Shown one piece after another: positions 7,846 to 15,330 of a DNA stretch of 33,900 nucleotides. The DNA lies in NCBI RefSeq assembly GCF_934643405.1, contig NZ_CAKUCL010000053.1:1-33900 (forward strand). Direction: 5' to 3'. The notes under the pieces are model-generated. The model had not been told where the DNA came from and made no database searches. It saw only the letters and a program-made list of their open reading frames with translations. The DNA is from an uncultured Actinoplanes sp. GTDB lineage: Bacteria; Actinomycetota; Actinomycetes; Mycobacteriales; Micromonosporaceae. Made by a program: the position numbers and the translations under genes. Positions within the stretch are counted from its first letter, which is position 1; each line of letters begins with the position of its first letter.

Positions 7846-8733
7846 ATGGCCCTGGTTGGAGACACCGCCGCCGAGCAGTTCGAGGCCGAACGCCCGCATC
7901 TGCTCGCCGTCGCCTACCGCATGCTCGGCAGCACGGCCGAGGCCCAGGACGCCGTGCAGGAGGCCTGGCTGCGATACGCGAAGGTGCGCGATCGCGGCCA
8001 GATCCACGACCTGCGCGGCTGGCTGACCACGGTGACCGGGCGCATCTGCCTGGACGTCCTGAAGTCCGCGCGCGTCGCCCGCGAGGCATACCCCGGCCAG
8101 TGGCTGCCCGACTTCCACGTCGACCCGGACGGCGACCCGGCCGGACACGTCGAGCGGCGCGACCAGGTCGGCCTGGCCCTGCTCGTGGTGCTGGAGAAGC
8201 TCACTCCCGAACAACGCGTGGCGCTGGTCCTGCATGACGCCTTCGGCGTGCCGTTCGATGAGGTGGCCATGGTCCTGAACACGACCGAGGCGACCGCACG
8301 GCAGCATGCCTCCCGCGCGCGGCGGGCCATCTCCCAAGGGGGCGTACGGCACACCGCCGCCCCCGCCGAGCAGCGCCGGGTCCTCAGCGCGTTCATCGAG
8401 GCGGCGGGCAACGGCGACCTTCAGGCGCTGGCGGCCGTGCTCGCCCCGGACGTGGTGGCGATCGGCGACGCCGGCGGCCTGATCGCCACGGGCCTGCCCA
8501 TCCATGGTGCGGACCGGGTGGCGCGGTTCTTCCTGGGCATCCTCGCCCGCCGGATCGGCGACATCAGCCTCGCGCCGGTACTGGTCAACGGCGAGCCGGG
8601 CGTCCTGGCGCGCGGCACCCTGGCCGACGGGCGGCCGCTGGTCTCGGTGCGCGCGATCACCGTGGACCAGGGCCGGATCACCGGCCTGTTCAACCAGATG
8701 AATCCGGCGAAGCTAGTCGGTGACGCGCTGTAG
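7846..8733 (+). CDS. ECF41-type (SigJ-like) RNA polymerase sigma factor with SnoaL-like C-terminal domain
   Basis: The 295-residue protein carries sigma region 2 (about 10-75, AEAQDAVQEAWLRY), a linker with YPGQWLPDF (82-90) that corresponds to the WLPEP-type linker of this group, and sigma region 4 (about 118-162, LTPEQRVALVLHDAFGVPFDEVA). A SnoaL-like domain follows (about 178-295) and ends in the ECF41 hallmark NPxKL, here NPAKL at 286-290. In studied members this domain tunes sigma activity in place of a separate anti-sigma factor. The ATG at 7846 begins just before region 2. ECF41 genes usually neighbour a carboxymuconolactone decarboxylase-like or oxidoreductase gene; here the neighbours are a degenerate phosphodiesterase and a DUF402 protein. 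The 3' end overlaps the opposing gene by 21 bp. Confidence 0.93.
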   Translation: MALVGDTAAEQFEAERPHLLAVAYRMLGSTAEAQDAVQEAWLRYAKVRDRGQIHDLRGWLTTVTGRICLDVLKSARVAREAYPGQWLPDFHVDPDGDPAGHVERRDQVGLALLVVLEKLTPEQRVALVLHDAFGVPFDEVAMVLNTTEATARQHASRARRAISQGGVRHTAAPAEQRRVLSAFIEAAGNGDLQALAAVLAPDVVAIGDAGGLIATGLPIHGADRVARFFLGILARRIGDISLAPVLVNGEPGVLARGTLADGRPLVSVRAITVDQGRITGLFNQMNPAKLVGDAL

Positions 8734-9219
8734 GTACTTGTGGTACTGCGTGGCGTACGGCTCGGCGCCGTCACCCAGCGCGATCAGGAGCCGGCTCGCC
8801 GCGGCCCGCGCCTCGGTCACCAGGTCGTCCGGGTACCCGAAACGCGTGCGGTGCTCGTCGAACTCGTCCTCGTCGCGCAGCTCCACCAGGCCGGTCTCGC
8901 GGCGGCGCACGACATCCAGATCGAGATCGATGATGTGGACGGTGTCACCCTCCCAGCGCGCCGGAGTGGTGATGTCGCAATACACCTCACTCGTTCGTGG
9001 CGGGGGGTTGAACATCCCGGTCCACCAGGCATGATGCGGGATGAGCAGGACGAACGGGATCTGCTCGACGGACGGGCGGCCGTGGTAGACCGACGGCGTA
9101 CCGCGGGTCACCCCGACCCAGACGCCCAGGTCGTCGGTGTCGAAACGGCGGGCCGGATAGTCCCGGTGGGCCGAACCGTCGTACTTCGTGTAGACGACCC
9201 GGACCGTCTCGTTCGGCAT
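8713..9219 (-). CDS. DUF402 domain-containing protein
   Basis: 168 residues. The DUF402 core is visible in the VEQIPFVLLIPHHAWWTGMFN and YCDITTPARWEGDTVHIIDLDLDVV segments, followed by ELRDEDEFDEHRTRFGYPDDLV. This family includes nucleoside-diphosphate phosphatases and FomD-like phosphoesterases; conserved acidic residues (D-I-T, D-L-D-L-D, E-F-D-E-H) form the metal site. The first 60 residues are a small beta-rich region. A TAGGGT hexamer on this strand (9231-9226) lies six bases before the ATG, suggesting a leaderless transcript. The substrate is not predictable from sequence. Confidence 0.88.
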   Translation of the reverse strand: MPNETVRVVYTKYDGSAHRDYPARRFDTDDLGVWVGVTRGTPSVYHGRPSVEQIPFVLLIPHHAWWTGMFNPPPRTSEVYCDITTPARWEGDTVHIIDLDLDVVRRRETGLVELRDEDEFDEHRTRFGYPDDLVTEARAAASRLLIALGDGAEPYATQYHKYLQRVTD

Positions 9220-9274
9220 GCGGTGACCCTATCGGTGGTCGGCTTCTGTCGGTGGTGGCGGGTACCTTCTCTGC

Positions 9275-11341
9275 GTGCCCGCAGCTACCCAGAAGAAGGC
9301 CGCCGCCTCCGCCGAGAGCCTGCTCGCCGCCGCCGTCGGCGCCGTGCCGGGCGGCGCGTCGCGCCCCGGTCAGGAGTCCATGGTCGCCGCGATCGACAAG
9401 GCCATCCGAGATCGTGAGCATCTGCTCGTCCAGGCCGGCACGGGCACCGGCAAATCCCTGGCGTACCTGACGCCGGCGTTGCTGGTGGACGGCCCGGTGG
9501 TGGTCTCCACGGCCACGCTGGCCCTGCAGAACCAGCTGGTCGAGCACGACCTGCCCCGGCTGGCCGCCGCGGTCGAGCCGGTGCTCGGGCGCAAGCCCAC
9601 GTTCGCCGTGCTCAAGGGCCGCCACCACTATCTGTGCATGGCCAAGATGGAACATGCCGACGAGGAGGCGCCGACCGACACGCTGTTCGACGACGCGCCG
9701 CCGCGGGCCGCCACCCAGTGGCTGGGGGAGGCGGGCCGGCTCGGCAAGCAGATCCAGCGGCTGCGCGACTGGTCGGAAAAAACGTCCACCGGCGACCGGG
9801 ACGAGCTGGATCCCGGGGTGGACGACACGGCGTGGCGCCAGGTGTCCATGCCGGCGCGCGACTGCGTCGGCGCGGCCCGATGCCCGTACGGCGCGGAGTG
9901 TTTCGCCGAGGCGTCGCGTGCCCGGGCCCGCGAGGCCGACATCGTCGTCACCAACCACAGCCTGCTCGCCGTCGACATGCTCGCCGACCGGCACATCGTC
10001 CCGCCGCACAAGCTGCTGATCATCGACGAGGCGCACGAGCTGGCCGACCGCGTCTCGGCCGCCGCCCAGGCCGAGATCACGCCGGACGCGGTGGAGCGTT
10101 GCGGCCGTCGCGCGCGCACGCTCATCCCGCAGGCCGCCGGCGAGTCCCTGGCCGAGGCGGCCGACGCGCTGACCGTCGCCCTCGCGGACCTCCCGGCCGG
10201 CCGGCTCACCGGTGGCCTGCCGCCTCATCTGCGGCAGGCGATCGCGCTGCTGGAGACGGCCACCCGCGCCGGTCTCACGGCCATCGGGGACATCAAGGCC
10301 GACGATCCGGATCCCGTACGCAAGCAGCAGGCCAAGGCCGCGCTGGACGAGCTGAACGACACCGCCCAGCGCCTGCTGGAGGAATCCGACTTCGACGTGG
10401 CCTGGGTGGAGAAGTCGGACATGGGCAGCGGCCGGCGCGCCCTGGTCGTCGCGCCCCTGTCGGTGGCCGGCACCCTCGCCCAGGGTCTCTATGCCGACCG
10501 TACGGTCGTGGCGACCTCGGCGACCCTCACGCTCGGCGGCCGGTTCGACACGGTGGCCCGCTCGCTGGGCCTGCCCGCGGCCGCCCCCGCGACCCCGTCG
10601 CAACGCTCGGCGGTGGCCGAGACGGCCGCGCCCGGCTCGCTGACCGCCGATGCCCCGCCCACCTCCGGCGACGGCTGGACGTCGCTCGACGTCGGCTCCC
10701 CGTTCGACTATCCCAAGCAGGGCATCCTGTACGTGGCGGCGCACCTCCCGCGCCCGCAGATGTCCGGCCTGCCCGACGCGGCCGGCGAGGAGCTGCTCCG
10801 GCTGGTCGAGGCGCTCGGCGGCCGTACGCTCGGGTTGTTCTCCTCCCGCAAGGCCGCCACCCAGGCCGCCGAGCTGCTGCGCGCCAAGACCGACCTGCCG
10901 ATCCTGTTGCAGGGCGAGGAATCCTTGCCGGTGCTGGTCCGCAAGTTCCGGGACGACAAGGCGAGCTGCCTGTTCGGCGTGATGTCCCTCTGGCAGGGCG
11001 TCGACGTCCCCGGCGACGCGTGCCAGCTGGTCGTCATCGACCGCCTGCCGTTCCCGCGTCCGGACGAGCCGCTGGCCGCGGCCCGCTCCGCCGCGGTCGA
11101 CGCCGCCGGCGGCTCCGGCTTCGCCTCGGTGAGCGTCCCGATCGCCGCGATCCGCCTGGCGCAGGGCGTGGGCCGGCTGATCCGCTCCACGGGCGACAAG
11201 GGCGTGGTGGCGGTCCTGGACTCCCGTTTGGAGACGGCCCGCAGTTACGGCGCCTTCCTGCGGCGCTCGCTGCCCCCGTTCTGGTACACGACCCGCCCCG
11301 ACGTGGCGGTCGGCGCCCTGCAACGTCTGGCGAAAGGATGA
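9275..11341 (+). CDS. dinG: DinG/XPD-type ATP-dependent DNA helicase
   Basis: Superfamily 2 helicase of 688 residues, the usual size for actinobacterial DinG-like proteins that unwind DNA in repair or at R-loops and forks. Walker A is GTGTGKS (55-61) and the DEAH box is at 251-254 (LLIIDEAHELADR). Four cysteines, C121, C197, C203 and C209, sit between them in the place of the XPD-type [4Fe-4S] cluster. Later motifs include VVATSATLTLGG, LGLFSSRKAA, the SLWQGVDVPGD motif V and the motif VI block QGVGRLIRS. The GTG at 9275 is preceded by TACCTT (9263-9268), consistent with leaderless expression. The stop overlaps the ATG of the following Nudix gene. Confidence 0.95.
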   Translation: MPAATQKKAAASAESLLAAAVGAVPGGASRPGQESMVAAIDKAIRDREHLLVQAGTGTGKSLAYLTPALLVDGPVVVSTATLALQNQLVEHDLPRLAAAVEPVLGRKPTFAVLKGRHHYLCMAKMEHADEEAPTDTLFDDAPPRAATQWLGEAGRLGKQIQRLRDWSEKTSTGDRDELDPGVDDTAWRQVSMPARDCVGAARCPYGAECFAEASRARAREADIVVTNHSLLAVDMLADRHIVPPHKLLIIDEAHELADRVSAAAQAEITPDAVERCGRRARTLIPQAAGESLAEAADALTVALADLPAGRLTGGLPPHLRQAIALLETATRAGLTAIGDIKADDPDPVRKQQAKAALDELNDTAQRLLEESDFDVAWVEKSDMGSGRRALVVAPLSVAGTLAQGLYADRTVVATSATLTLGGRFDTVARSLGLPAAAPATPSQRSAVAETAAPGSLTADAPPTSGDGWTSLDVGSPFDYPKQGILYVAAHLPRPQMSGLPDAAGEELLRLVEALGGRTLGLFSSRKAATQAAELLRAKTDLPILLQGEESLPVLVRKFRDDKASCLFGVMSLWQGVDVPGDACQLVVIDRLPFPRPDEPLAAARSAAVDAAGGSGFASVSVPIAAIRLAQGVGRLIRSTGDKGVVAVLDSRLETARSYGAFLRRSLPPFWYTTRPDVAVGALQRLAKG

Positions 11342-11757
11342 CCTCGATGCTGGAGGTGGCGTGCACCTTCCTGGTCGACGCTTCGGGCGCGGTGCTGCTG
11401 CAGCTGCGCGACGACAAGGCGCCGTATTACCCGAACGTCTGGGGCCTGCCGGGCGGCGCGGTCGAGCCCGGTGAGACGCCGGCCGAGGCGGCGGTGCGAG
11501 AGCTGTGGGAGGAGGCGGCGGTGGGCCCGTCGTCCCCGGTGCGTTTGTTCGCGAGGCAGGAGCTGCCGGCGCAGAACCGCCTGAAAAACTACTTCTATGC
11601 CCCCACGGCGGCCAGCCAGTCCGAAGTGGTCCTGGGCGAAGGCGCGGCGATGCTCTTCATCCCGGCGTCCAAGGTCCTGGACCGCCCGTTCACACCGGGC
11701 AGCGCCGAGATCATCGAGCGCTTCCTGACCTCACCGGAGTACGCCGCGTTGGCCTAG
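11338..11757 (+). CDS. Nudix hydrolase (MutT-like)
   Basis: 139-residue single-domain Nudix protein. The box reads GGAVEPGETPAEAAVRELWEEAAV: the G-x5-E-x7-R-E-U-x-E-E core is intact, but the usual final G-U is A-V. Flanking features are FLVDASGAVLLQLRDDKAPYYPNVWGLPGG and a C-terminal helix. The ATG at 11338 overlaps the dinG stop (ATGA), so the two are translated as a pair, which may link nucleotide sanitation to repair. Substrate specificity is unknown. Confidence 0.92.
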   Translation: MTSMLEVACTFLVDASGAVLLQLRDDKAPYYPNVWGLPGGAVEPGETPAEAAVRELWEEAAVGPSSPVRLFARQELPAQNRLKNYFYAPTAASQSEVVLGEGAAMLFIPASKVLDRPFTPGSAEIIERFLTSPEYAALA

Positions 11758-11761
11758 TCGC

Positions 11762-11780
11762 GTGCCCGCTTGCCGGGCGC
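11762..11780. terminator. weak hairpin after the dinG-Nudix operon
   Basis: GTGCCCG (11762-11768) pairs with CGGGCGC (11774-11780) over a five-base loop, with one G-T pair. It lies just after the stop at 11757. It is short and has no T-tract, so this is only a possible terminator. Confidence 0.35.
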
Positions 11781-11864
11781 CCTCCCTCGAAAGTGACGTG
11801 ACATCGGGGCACCTTCGTGGACCTCTAAGGGTGAACCAATCAACCCCTCAGAGAGGACCCCGCA

Positions 11865-12014
11865 GTGCCCACCCCCGAGGATTCGCGGCCCCGCGATGAA
11901 GCCGTTTCCGCCGCTGTTGCCGCGGCCTCCGTGGCGACCGGATCGACGATCGTGACCCTGATCGTTGCCCGCGCCGCGGTGGCCGCTCCGATCGTGGTGC
12001 GTGACCGTGGTTGA
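11865..12014 (+). CDS. small 49-residue protein upstream of a sigma factor
   Basis: A GTG at 11865 is preceded by a strong AGAGAGGA element about nine bases upstream and opens a 49-codon frame ending in TGA at 12012-12014. The product has a charged start (MPTPEDSRPRDEA) and then a long Ala/Val/Ile/Thr-rich hydrophobic stretch that could span the membrane, ending VVRDRG. The frame overlaps the likely GTG start of the sigma factor gene at 12001, which has no Shine-Dalgarno element of its own. The small gene may therefore be a functional membrane miniprotein or a leader that drives sigma translation. It matches no family known to me. Confidence 0.5.
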   Translation: MPTPEDSRPRDEAVSAAVAAASVATGSTIVTLIVARAAVAAPIVVRDRG

Positions 12015-12573
12015 CAGCGTGACAGGAAACTCCGATGTCGACCCGTCAGTCATGGCTCGTCCCGACTCGATCGTGCCGCCGCCCGAGCCTTTCGAGGAAT
12101 TCTTCCACGCCCACTATCCCAGGCTGGTGACGCAGGCGAGGTACGTCGGGGCGTCCCGGGAGGAGGCCGAGGACGCTGCGTCCGAGGCGATGACCGACGC
12201 GTACCGGAACTGGGATCGACTCGATGATCCGCGCGCCTGGACCCGTCAGGCCGTCGTCCGGTTCTACGTCAAGGAAAAGACTCGCGGCCTCGATCGAACG
12301 CGCGCTCGATCTCGCCGGCAGCCCGCCACCTCGTCGAGCGACGGCGATCTGACGAATTGGGAGGAGTGGCAGTGGATCAAGCAATTGCTGGTGGACTGCG
12401 TGACCCCCGAACAGCGTCAGGTCATAGCGCTCGCCATGGACGGGTACGGGCCCACCGACATCGCGGCGGCGCTCGGTCTGACGCCGGGCGTGGTTCGGCA
12501 GCGGCTTCTCAACGGGCGCAAGTCGCTCAAGCTCTTCTGGGGTGCAGCCAGGGAACGGGGAGATCAGGAGTGA
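12001..12573 (+). CDS. ECF-type RNA polymerase sigma factor
   Basis: About 190 residues. Region 2 is visible in FEEFFHAHYPRLVTQARYVG, EEAEDAASEAMTDAYRNWDRLDDPRAWTR. Region 4 is visible in VTPEQRQVIALAMDGYGPTDIAAALGLTPGVVRQRLLNGRKSLK, with its helix-turn-helix. The start is uncertain: GTG at 12001 is favoured because it would be reached by ribosomes ending the 49-codon gene; ATG at 12052 is the main alternative and still keeps region 2. The stop overlaps the next gene's GTG (GTGA), so the coiled-coil protein is made together with this sigma factor. No zinc-type or membrane anti-sigma gene is adjacent. Confidence 0.85.
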   Translation: MTVVDSVTGNSDVDPSVMARPDSIVPPPEPFEEFFHAHYPRLVTQARYVGASREEAEDAASEAMTDAYRNWDRLDDPRAWTRQAVVRFYVKEKTRGLDRTRARSRRQPATSSSDGDLTNWEEWQWIKQLLVDCVTPEQRQVIALAMDGYGPTDIAAALGLTPGVVRQRLLNGRKSLKLFWGAARERGDQE

Positions 12574-13118
12574 ATCGCGACGCTGCCACTGGATCGATGC
12601 CGGAGGAGGAGACGATTGAGGCGATCGAGGCCGAAGCCGACGCGATGACCACCGAGCATCTCGCCCGCCGCCTGCACGAGGTGCTGAGTCGTGCGTTCGC
12701 CGCGCGGCTCGCCGAGATCGGCCCTCCGGCGGCCGGCCGCTCGGCCGGCTTCGACGATGTGGATCCGGTGGAGGTCGAGGACCTGAAGGCCCTGCTGAGG
12801 GCGACACGGGCGCAATTGAAGGCCACCCAGGCGGAGCTGCGCCGGGCCCGGTCGCGACGCGATGACCTCCTGCGACAGGTGGCCGCCGCGGAGGAGCGCA
12901 TGGCGAACGCGCGCAGGAGGGTGGCCGGTGCCGTGCCGGACGACGACCCTTATATCCGCACGGTACTGGAGGTGAGTGACGAGATCCTGCGCAACGCCCG
13001 GGCCATGGCTCGTCGGATCGTGGAGGAGGCGAAGGTTGATGCGAGGGACATCCGGATCGCGGCGGGGTATTGCGCCGAATTGAGCGTGCGGCACGTGAAC
13101 GCCGGGCCCCGGCGCTGA
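12570..13118 (+). CDS. coiled-coil protein, DivIVA-like, coupled to a sigma factor
   Basis: 182 residues from the GTG at 12570, which overlaps the sigma factor stop. The first 60 residues are acidic and helical. A long charged heptad region follows (about 65-115, EDLKALLRATRAQLKATQAELRRARSRRDDLLRQ). After a short break (PDDDP) there is a second helix rich in Ala, Arg and Glu (ILRNARAMARRIVEEAKVDARDI), similar in style to the repeats of DivIVA and FilP-type proteins. There is no membrane segment and no Cys/His zinc motif. Its coupling suggests it could control the sigma factor or be a structural protein sharing the operon. I do not recognise a specific family. Confidence 0.8.
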   Translation: MNRDAATGSMPEEETIEAIEAEADAMTTEHLARRLHEVLSRAFAARLAEIGPPAAGRSAGFDDVDPVEVEDLKALLRATRAQLKATQAELRRARSRRDDLLRQVAAAEERMANARRRVAGAVPDDDPYIRTVLEVSDEILRNARAMARRIVEEAKVDARDIRIAAGYCAELSVRHVNAGPRR

Positions 13119-13224
13119 GGGGGGTGCCGCGTCGTTCGCCTCGTGGAGCGCGGCGCCGGCCGGCATGGAAGTGATCGACATGTCGCTGCGGGTGGCGCTC
13201 GCGCTCTGAGGCGTTCGTGTCACC

Positions 13225-14085
13225 ATGGCTCCCGTGATGGGGGCCGGGACCGACTACGTGCCGTCGGCCGAGCCGGACCGGCCGCGGCGACGCGGGTGGG
13301 TCATCGCCGTCGTCGCGCTCTGGATCGTTGTGGTTGCGGGGCTCGCGTTCTGGTCGGTCGGGCATGAGCGCGCCACCGTCCCCGAGCAGCGCGACATCAA
13401 CCAAGCCGTGCCAGACGTGCAGAGGGCGGCCGGAGTGGTGTTCGCGGCCTCGGGCGGGCCCGGGCGCGCGGTGACGCTCGGAGAGTTGACCATTTCGACG
13501 AACTGCAGAGTCACTCCCGTACGGGCGGGGGTTGCGGCCACCCGCGACATCTCCCTTCAGGTCCGGGCCGGCGAAGCGCGTGCCGCCCTCGAAGCGATCG
13601 CCACCGCGCTGCCGGCGAACTACCGGGCCGACGTGGCGGTCGGGCGCGGCGGCACCCGGTTCTCGCTGCACGCGGACGCGGGGAACTTCGTCGCGATCGA
13701 CTCCGACTCGGATGCGGGCGCACGCGACCTGACCGTGCGCGTCTCCAGCGGCTGCCGGCCGCACGGCCCGCAAGCGCCGCCGTCCGGCGATCCGTCGCCG
13801 ATCCCGAGCCCGCCGCCGGTTCTGGACGCGGTCCTGCGGGCGTTGAACAGCAGCGGCAAGCCGGACGTACGGACGATCACGTGCCCGGACGGCGGAACGG
13901 CCGGCACGTACGTCGTCGAGGACATCCCCGCGCCCGCCGACCTGCCCGGACGGCTGCGGTTCCTCGGCGTCACCGACGTCGTCCGCGACGATGACGACGT
14001 CCGCGCGTACCGCACCGGAACCGACTCGGTGGTCGTGACGCCGGAGGAGAACCGGCTGCGCGTTGCCGTCAGCACCGCCTGCTGA
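13225..14085 (+). CDS. membrane-anchored hypothetical protein
   Basis: 286 residues: a short basic cytoplasmic start, one membrane helix at about 25-44 (WVIAVVALWIVVVAGLAFW), then an extracytoplasmic part. That part contains two similar-sized domains separated by a Pro/Ser linker (GDPSPIPSPPP). Each domain has two cysteines; the last residue of the protein is one of them, so disulfides are likely. I do not recognise the family. The gene stands 106 bp after the coiled-coil gene and may have its own promoter. It ends four bases before the convergent DsrE-like gene. Confidence 0.8.
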   Translation: MAPVMGAGTDYVPSAEPDRPRRRGWVIAVVALWIVVVAGLAFWSVGHERATVPEQRDINQAVPDVQRAAGVVFAASGGPGRAVTLGELTISTNCRVTPVRAGVAATRDISLQVRAGEARAALEAIATALPANYRADVAVGRGGTRFSLHADAGNFVAIDSDSDAGARDLTVRVSSGCRPHGPQAPPSGDPSPIPSPPPVLDAVLRALNSSGKPDVRTITCPDGGTAGTYVVEDIPAPADLPGRLRFLGVTDVVRDDDDVRAYRTGTDSVVVTPEENRLRVAVSTAC

Positions 14086-14089
14086 GGCG

Positions 14090-14452
14090 CTAGTAGACCA
14101 ACGCCTGCGCACCGTCGGCGAGGATCTCCTCCACGAAGACGGCGGCGCCCGCGATGCGGATGCCGGGAAGCACGTCCTCCTCGGTGATCGCCCGGCGGGC
14201 CGCGCACTGGGTGCAGAGCGTGACCTGGCCGTTCGCCAGCAGGAGGTCGAGCAGGTCGGGCAAGGGAGCGGAGTGCGGCAGCTCGAACCGCGCCGCGCGG
14301 CCGGGCAGCGCGAACCACGCCGACTCGCCGGTCAGCCAGAACGACACGTCGACGCCGGAGGCCGCGGCCGTGCTGGCCACGGTGAAGGCCTGGGAACAGC
14401 GTTCCGGGGCGTCGGCCCCGGCGGTTGTCTTGACGACCAGAGAGCGCGCCAT
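14090..14452 (-). CDS. DsrE family protein
   Basis: 120 residues from the ATG at 14452. The fold resembles DsrE/DsrF-like sulfur-relay proteins: a first strand ARSLVVKTTAG, the helix ERCSQAFTVASTAAASGVDVSFWLTGESAWFALPG, and LCTQCAARRAI with two cysteines in a C-x2-C pair, then GIRIAGAAVFVEEILAD. Cysteine-bearing members carry persulfide sulfur, but function here is not established. The ATG at 14452 is chosen because TATGCT (14465-14460 on this strand) lies seven bases before it; an ATG at 14464 overlaps that hexamer. Divergent from the 34-residue membrane protein. Confidence 0.85.
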   Translation of the reverse strand: MARSLVVKTTAGADAPERCSQAFTVASTAAASGVDVSFWLTGESAWFALPGRAARFELPHSAPLPDLLDLLLANGQVTLCTQCAARRAITEEDVLPGIRIAGAAVFVEEILADGAQALVY

Positions 14453-14459
14453 GAGGGCC

Positions 14460-14469
14460 AGCATAAGAT
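14460..14469. promoter_or_regulatory. bidirectional -10 element, DsrE / miniprotein-nitrobindin
   Basis: AGCATAAGAT contains two opposed -10 hexamers that share TA: TATGCT on the minus strand and TAAGAT on the plus strand. Start codons lie seven bases (minus, 14452) and nine bases (plus, 14479) away, so both transcripts would be leaderless. The two genes would be transcribed from one symmetric element only 26 bp apart. Confidence 0.5.
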
Positions 14470-14478
14470 GGGCCGGTC

Positions 14479-14583
14479 ATGGTTACGGAGATCGGGTTCG
14501 TGAGCCTGCTGGTCGCCGGTCTGGGTGCGCTGGCGGGCGGCTTCGGTTATCTGGCTATTCGTGTGTCGAGGGGGCGTTGGTGA
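14479..14583 (+). CDS. 34-residue membrane miniprotein
   Basis: An ATG at 14479 opens a 34-codon frame, MVTEIGFVSLLVAGLGALAG followed by GFGYLAIRVSRGRW. It consists of one hydrophobic helix (about 6-27) with a basic end, so a single-pass membrane protein with the C-terminus likely inside. Its TGA (14581-14583) overlaps the GTG of the nitrobindin gene at 14580, so it is coupled to it. A TAAGAT hexamer lies nine bases before the ATG. No family recognised. Confidence 0.6.
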   Translation: MVTEIGFVSLLVAGLGALAGGFGYLAIRVSRGRW

Positions 14584-15182
14584 GCGGCGAGACGGAGAAC
14601 CCACTGGGCCCACCGCCGTGGCTGAACGCCCCGCCGGTCGAGGCCTATCCCTATGAGGACACGCACGACCTGCGCGTCGGGCCGGATCTGCATCCGGCGC
14701 TGCTCGGGTTGCTGCCGTTCGTGGGGTTGTGGCGCGGTCGCGGGCAGGGCGGTTTCCCGGCGGAGGAGGACTACAACTTCGCCCAGGAGATCCGGATCAG
14801 CCACGACGGGCGGCCGTTCCTGCGGTTCGAGTCGCGGTCCTGGCTGCTCGACGACGACTCGAAGCCGATCGGCGAGTGGATCACCGAGTCGGGGTTCTGG
14901 CGCCCGGTCCTGAACGACGGCCGCGCCACCGACGAGATGGAAGCCACGATCATCAACCCGGACGGCGTGGCCGAGATCTACCTGGGCAAGACCATCGGCA
15001 CCACCCGCCTGGAGATCGAGGCGGACGCGGTCGCGTACACGCCGTCGGGCCAGCACGTGACCGGCGCCCAGCGGCTCTACGGCATCGTCGAGGGCGCGCT
15101 GCTGTACGCCCACGAGATGGCGATCGACGACAGCGGCCTGCTGCCGCACATGTCCGCCCGCCTCCTGCGCATCGGCGGATAG
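14580..15182 (+). CDS. nitrobindin-type heme-binding beta-barrel (FABP family, DUF1794)
   Basis: Nitrobindins are ten-stranded beta-barrels that bind ferric heme and detoxify or sense nitric oxide and peroxynitrite. The 200-residue protein has the G-x-W-x-G-x-G motif at 49-55 (GLWRGRG). It ends with LPHMSARLLRI, where H190 matches the proximal heme ligand seen in mycobacterial and plant nitrobindins. The first 40 residues form a Pro-rich extension. The GTG at 14580 overlaps the stop of the 34-residue membrane gene, so synthesis is coupled and the miniprotein may place the barrel near the membrane. Strong family match; physiological ligand inferred. Confidence 0.93.
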   Translation: MSGETENPLGPPPWLNAPPVEAYPYEDTHDLRVGPDLHPALLGLLPFVGLWRGRGQGGFPAEEDYNFAQEIRISHDGRPFLRFESRSWLLDDDSKPIGEWITESGFWRPVLNDGRATDEMEATIINPDGVAEIYLGKTIGTTRLEIEADAVAYTPSGQHVTGAQRLYGIVEGALLYAHEMAIDDSGLLPHMSARLLRIGG

Positions 15183-15330
15183 GACCGAAAAATCGGGCGC
15201 CTGCCGCCGCGGCGCGGCGAGCGCGGCTGTGGTGCGGTTTGCACGGCGCGATGTGTGCGGGGCGGTGGATGGTGCGGTGAGCGCGGCGCGGTGGGTGCGG
15301 CGGCGCGTGTTGCTGGGGCGGCGGGCCCGC

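Noticed and set aside
8987..11323. 778-codon minus-strand open frame opposite dinG
   Set aside because: Antisense shadow; the plus strand has intact helicase motifs and the minus-strand product has no recognisable domain.
13119..13224. Small gene (14 codons from ATG 13165) between the coiled-coil and membrane-protein genes
   Set aside because: No Shine-Dalgarno element or leaderless -10 and no distinctive product.
15183..15330. Coding or repeat element in the GCGG-rich gap after the nitrobindin gene
   Set aside because: Compositional bias only; no consistent unit length, start signal or hairpin could be defined.
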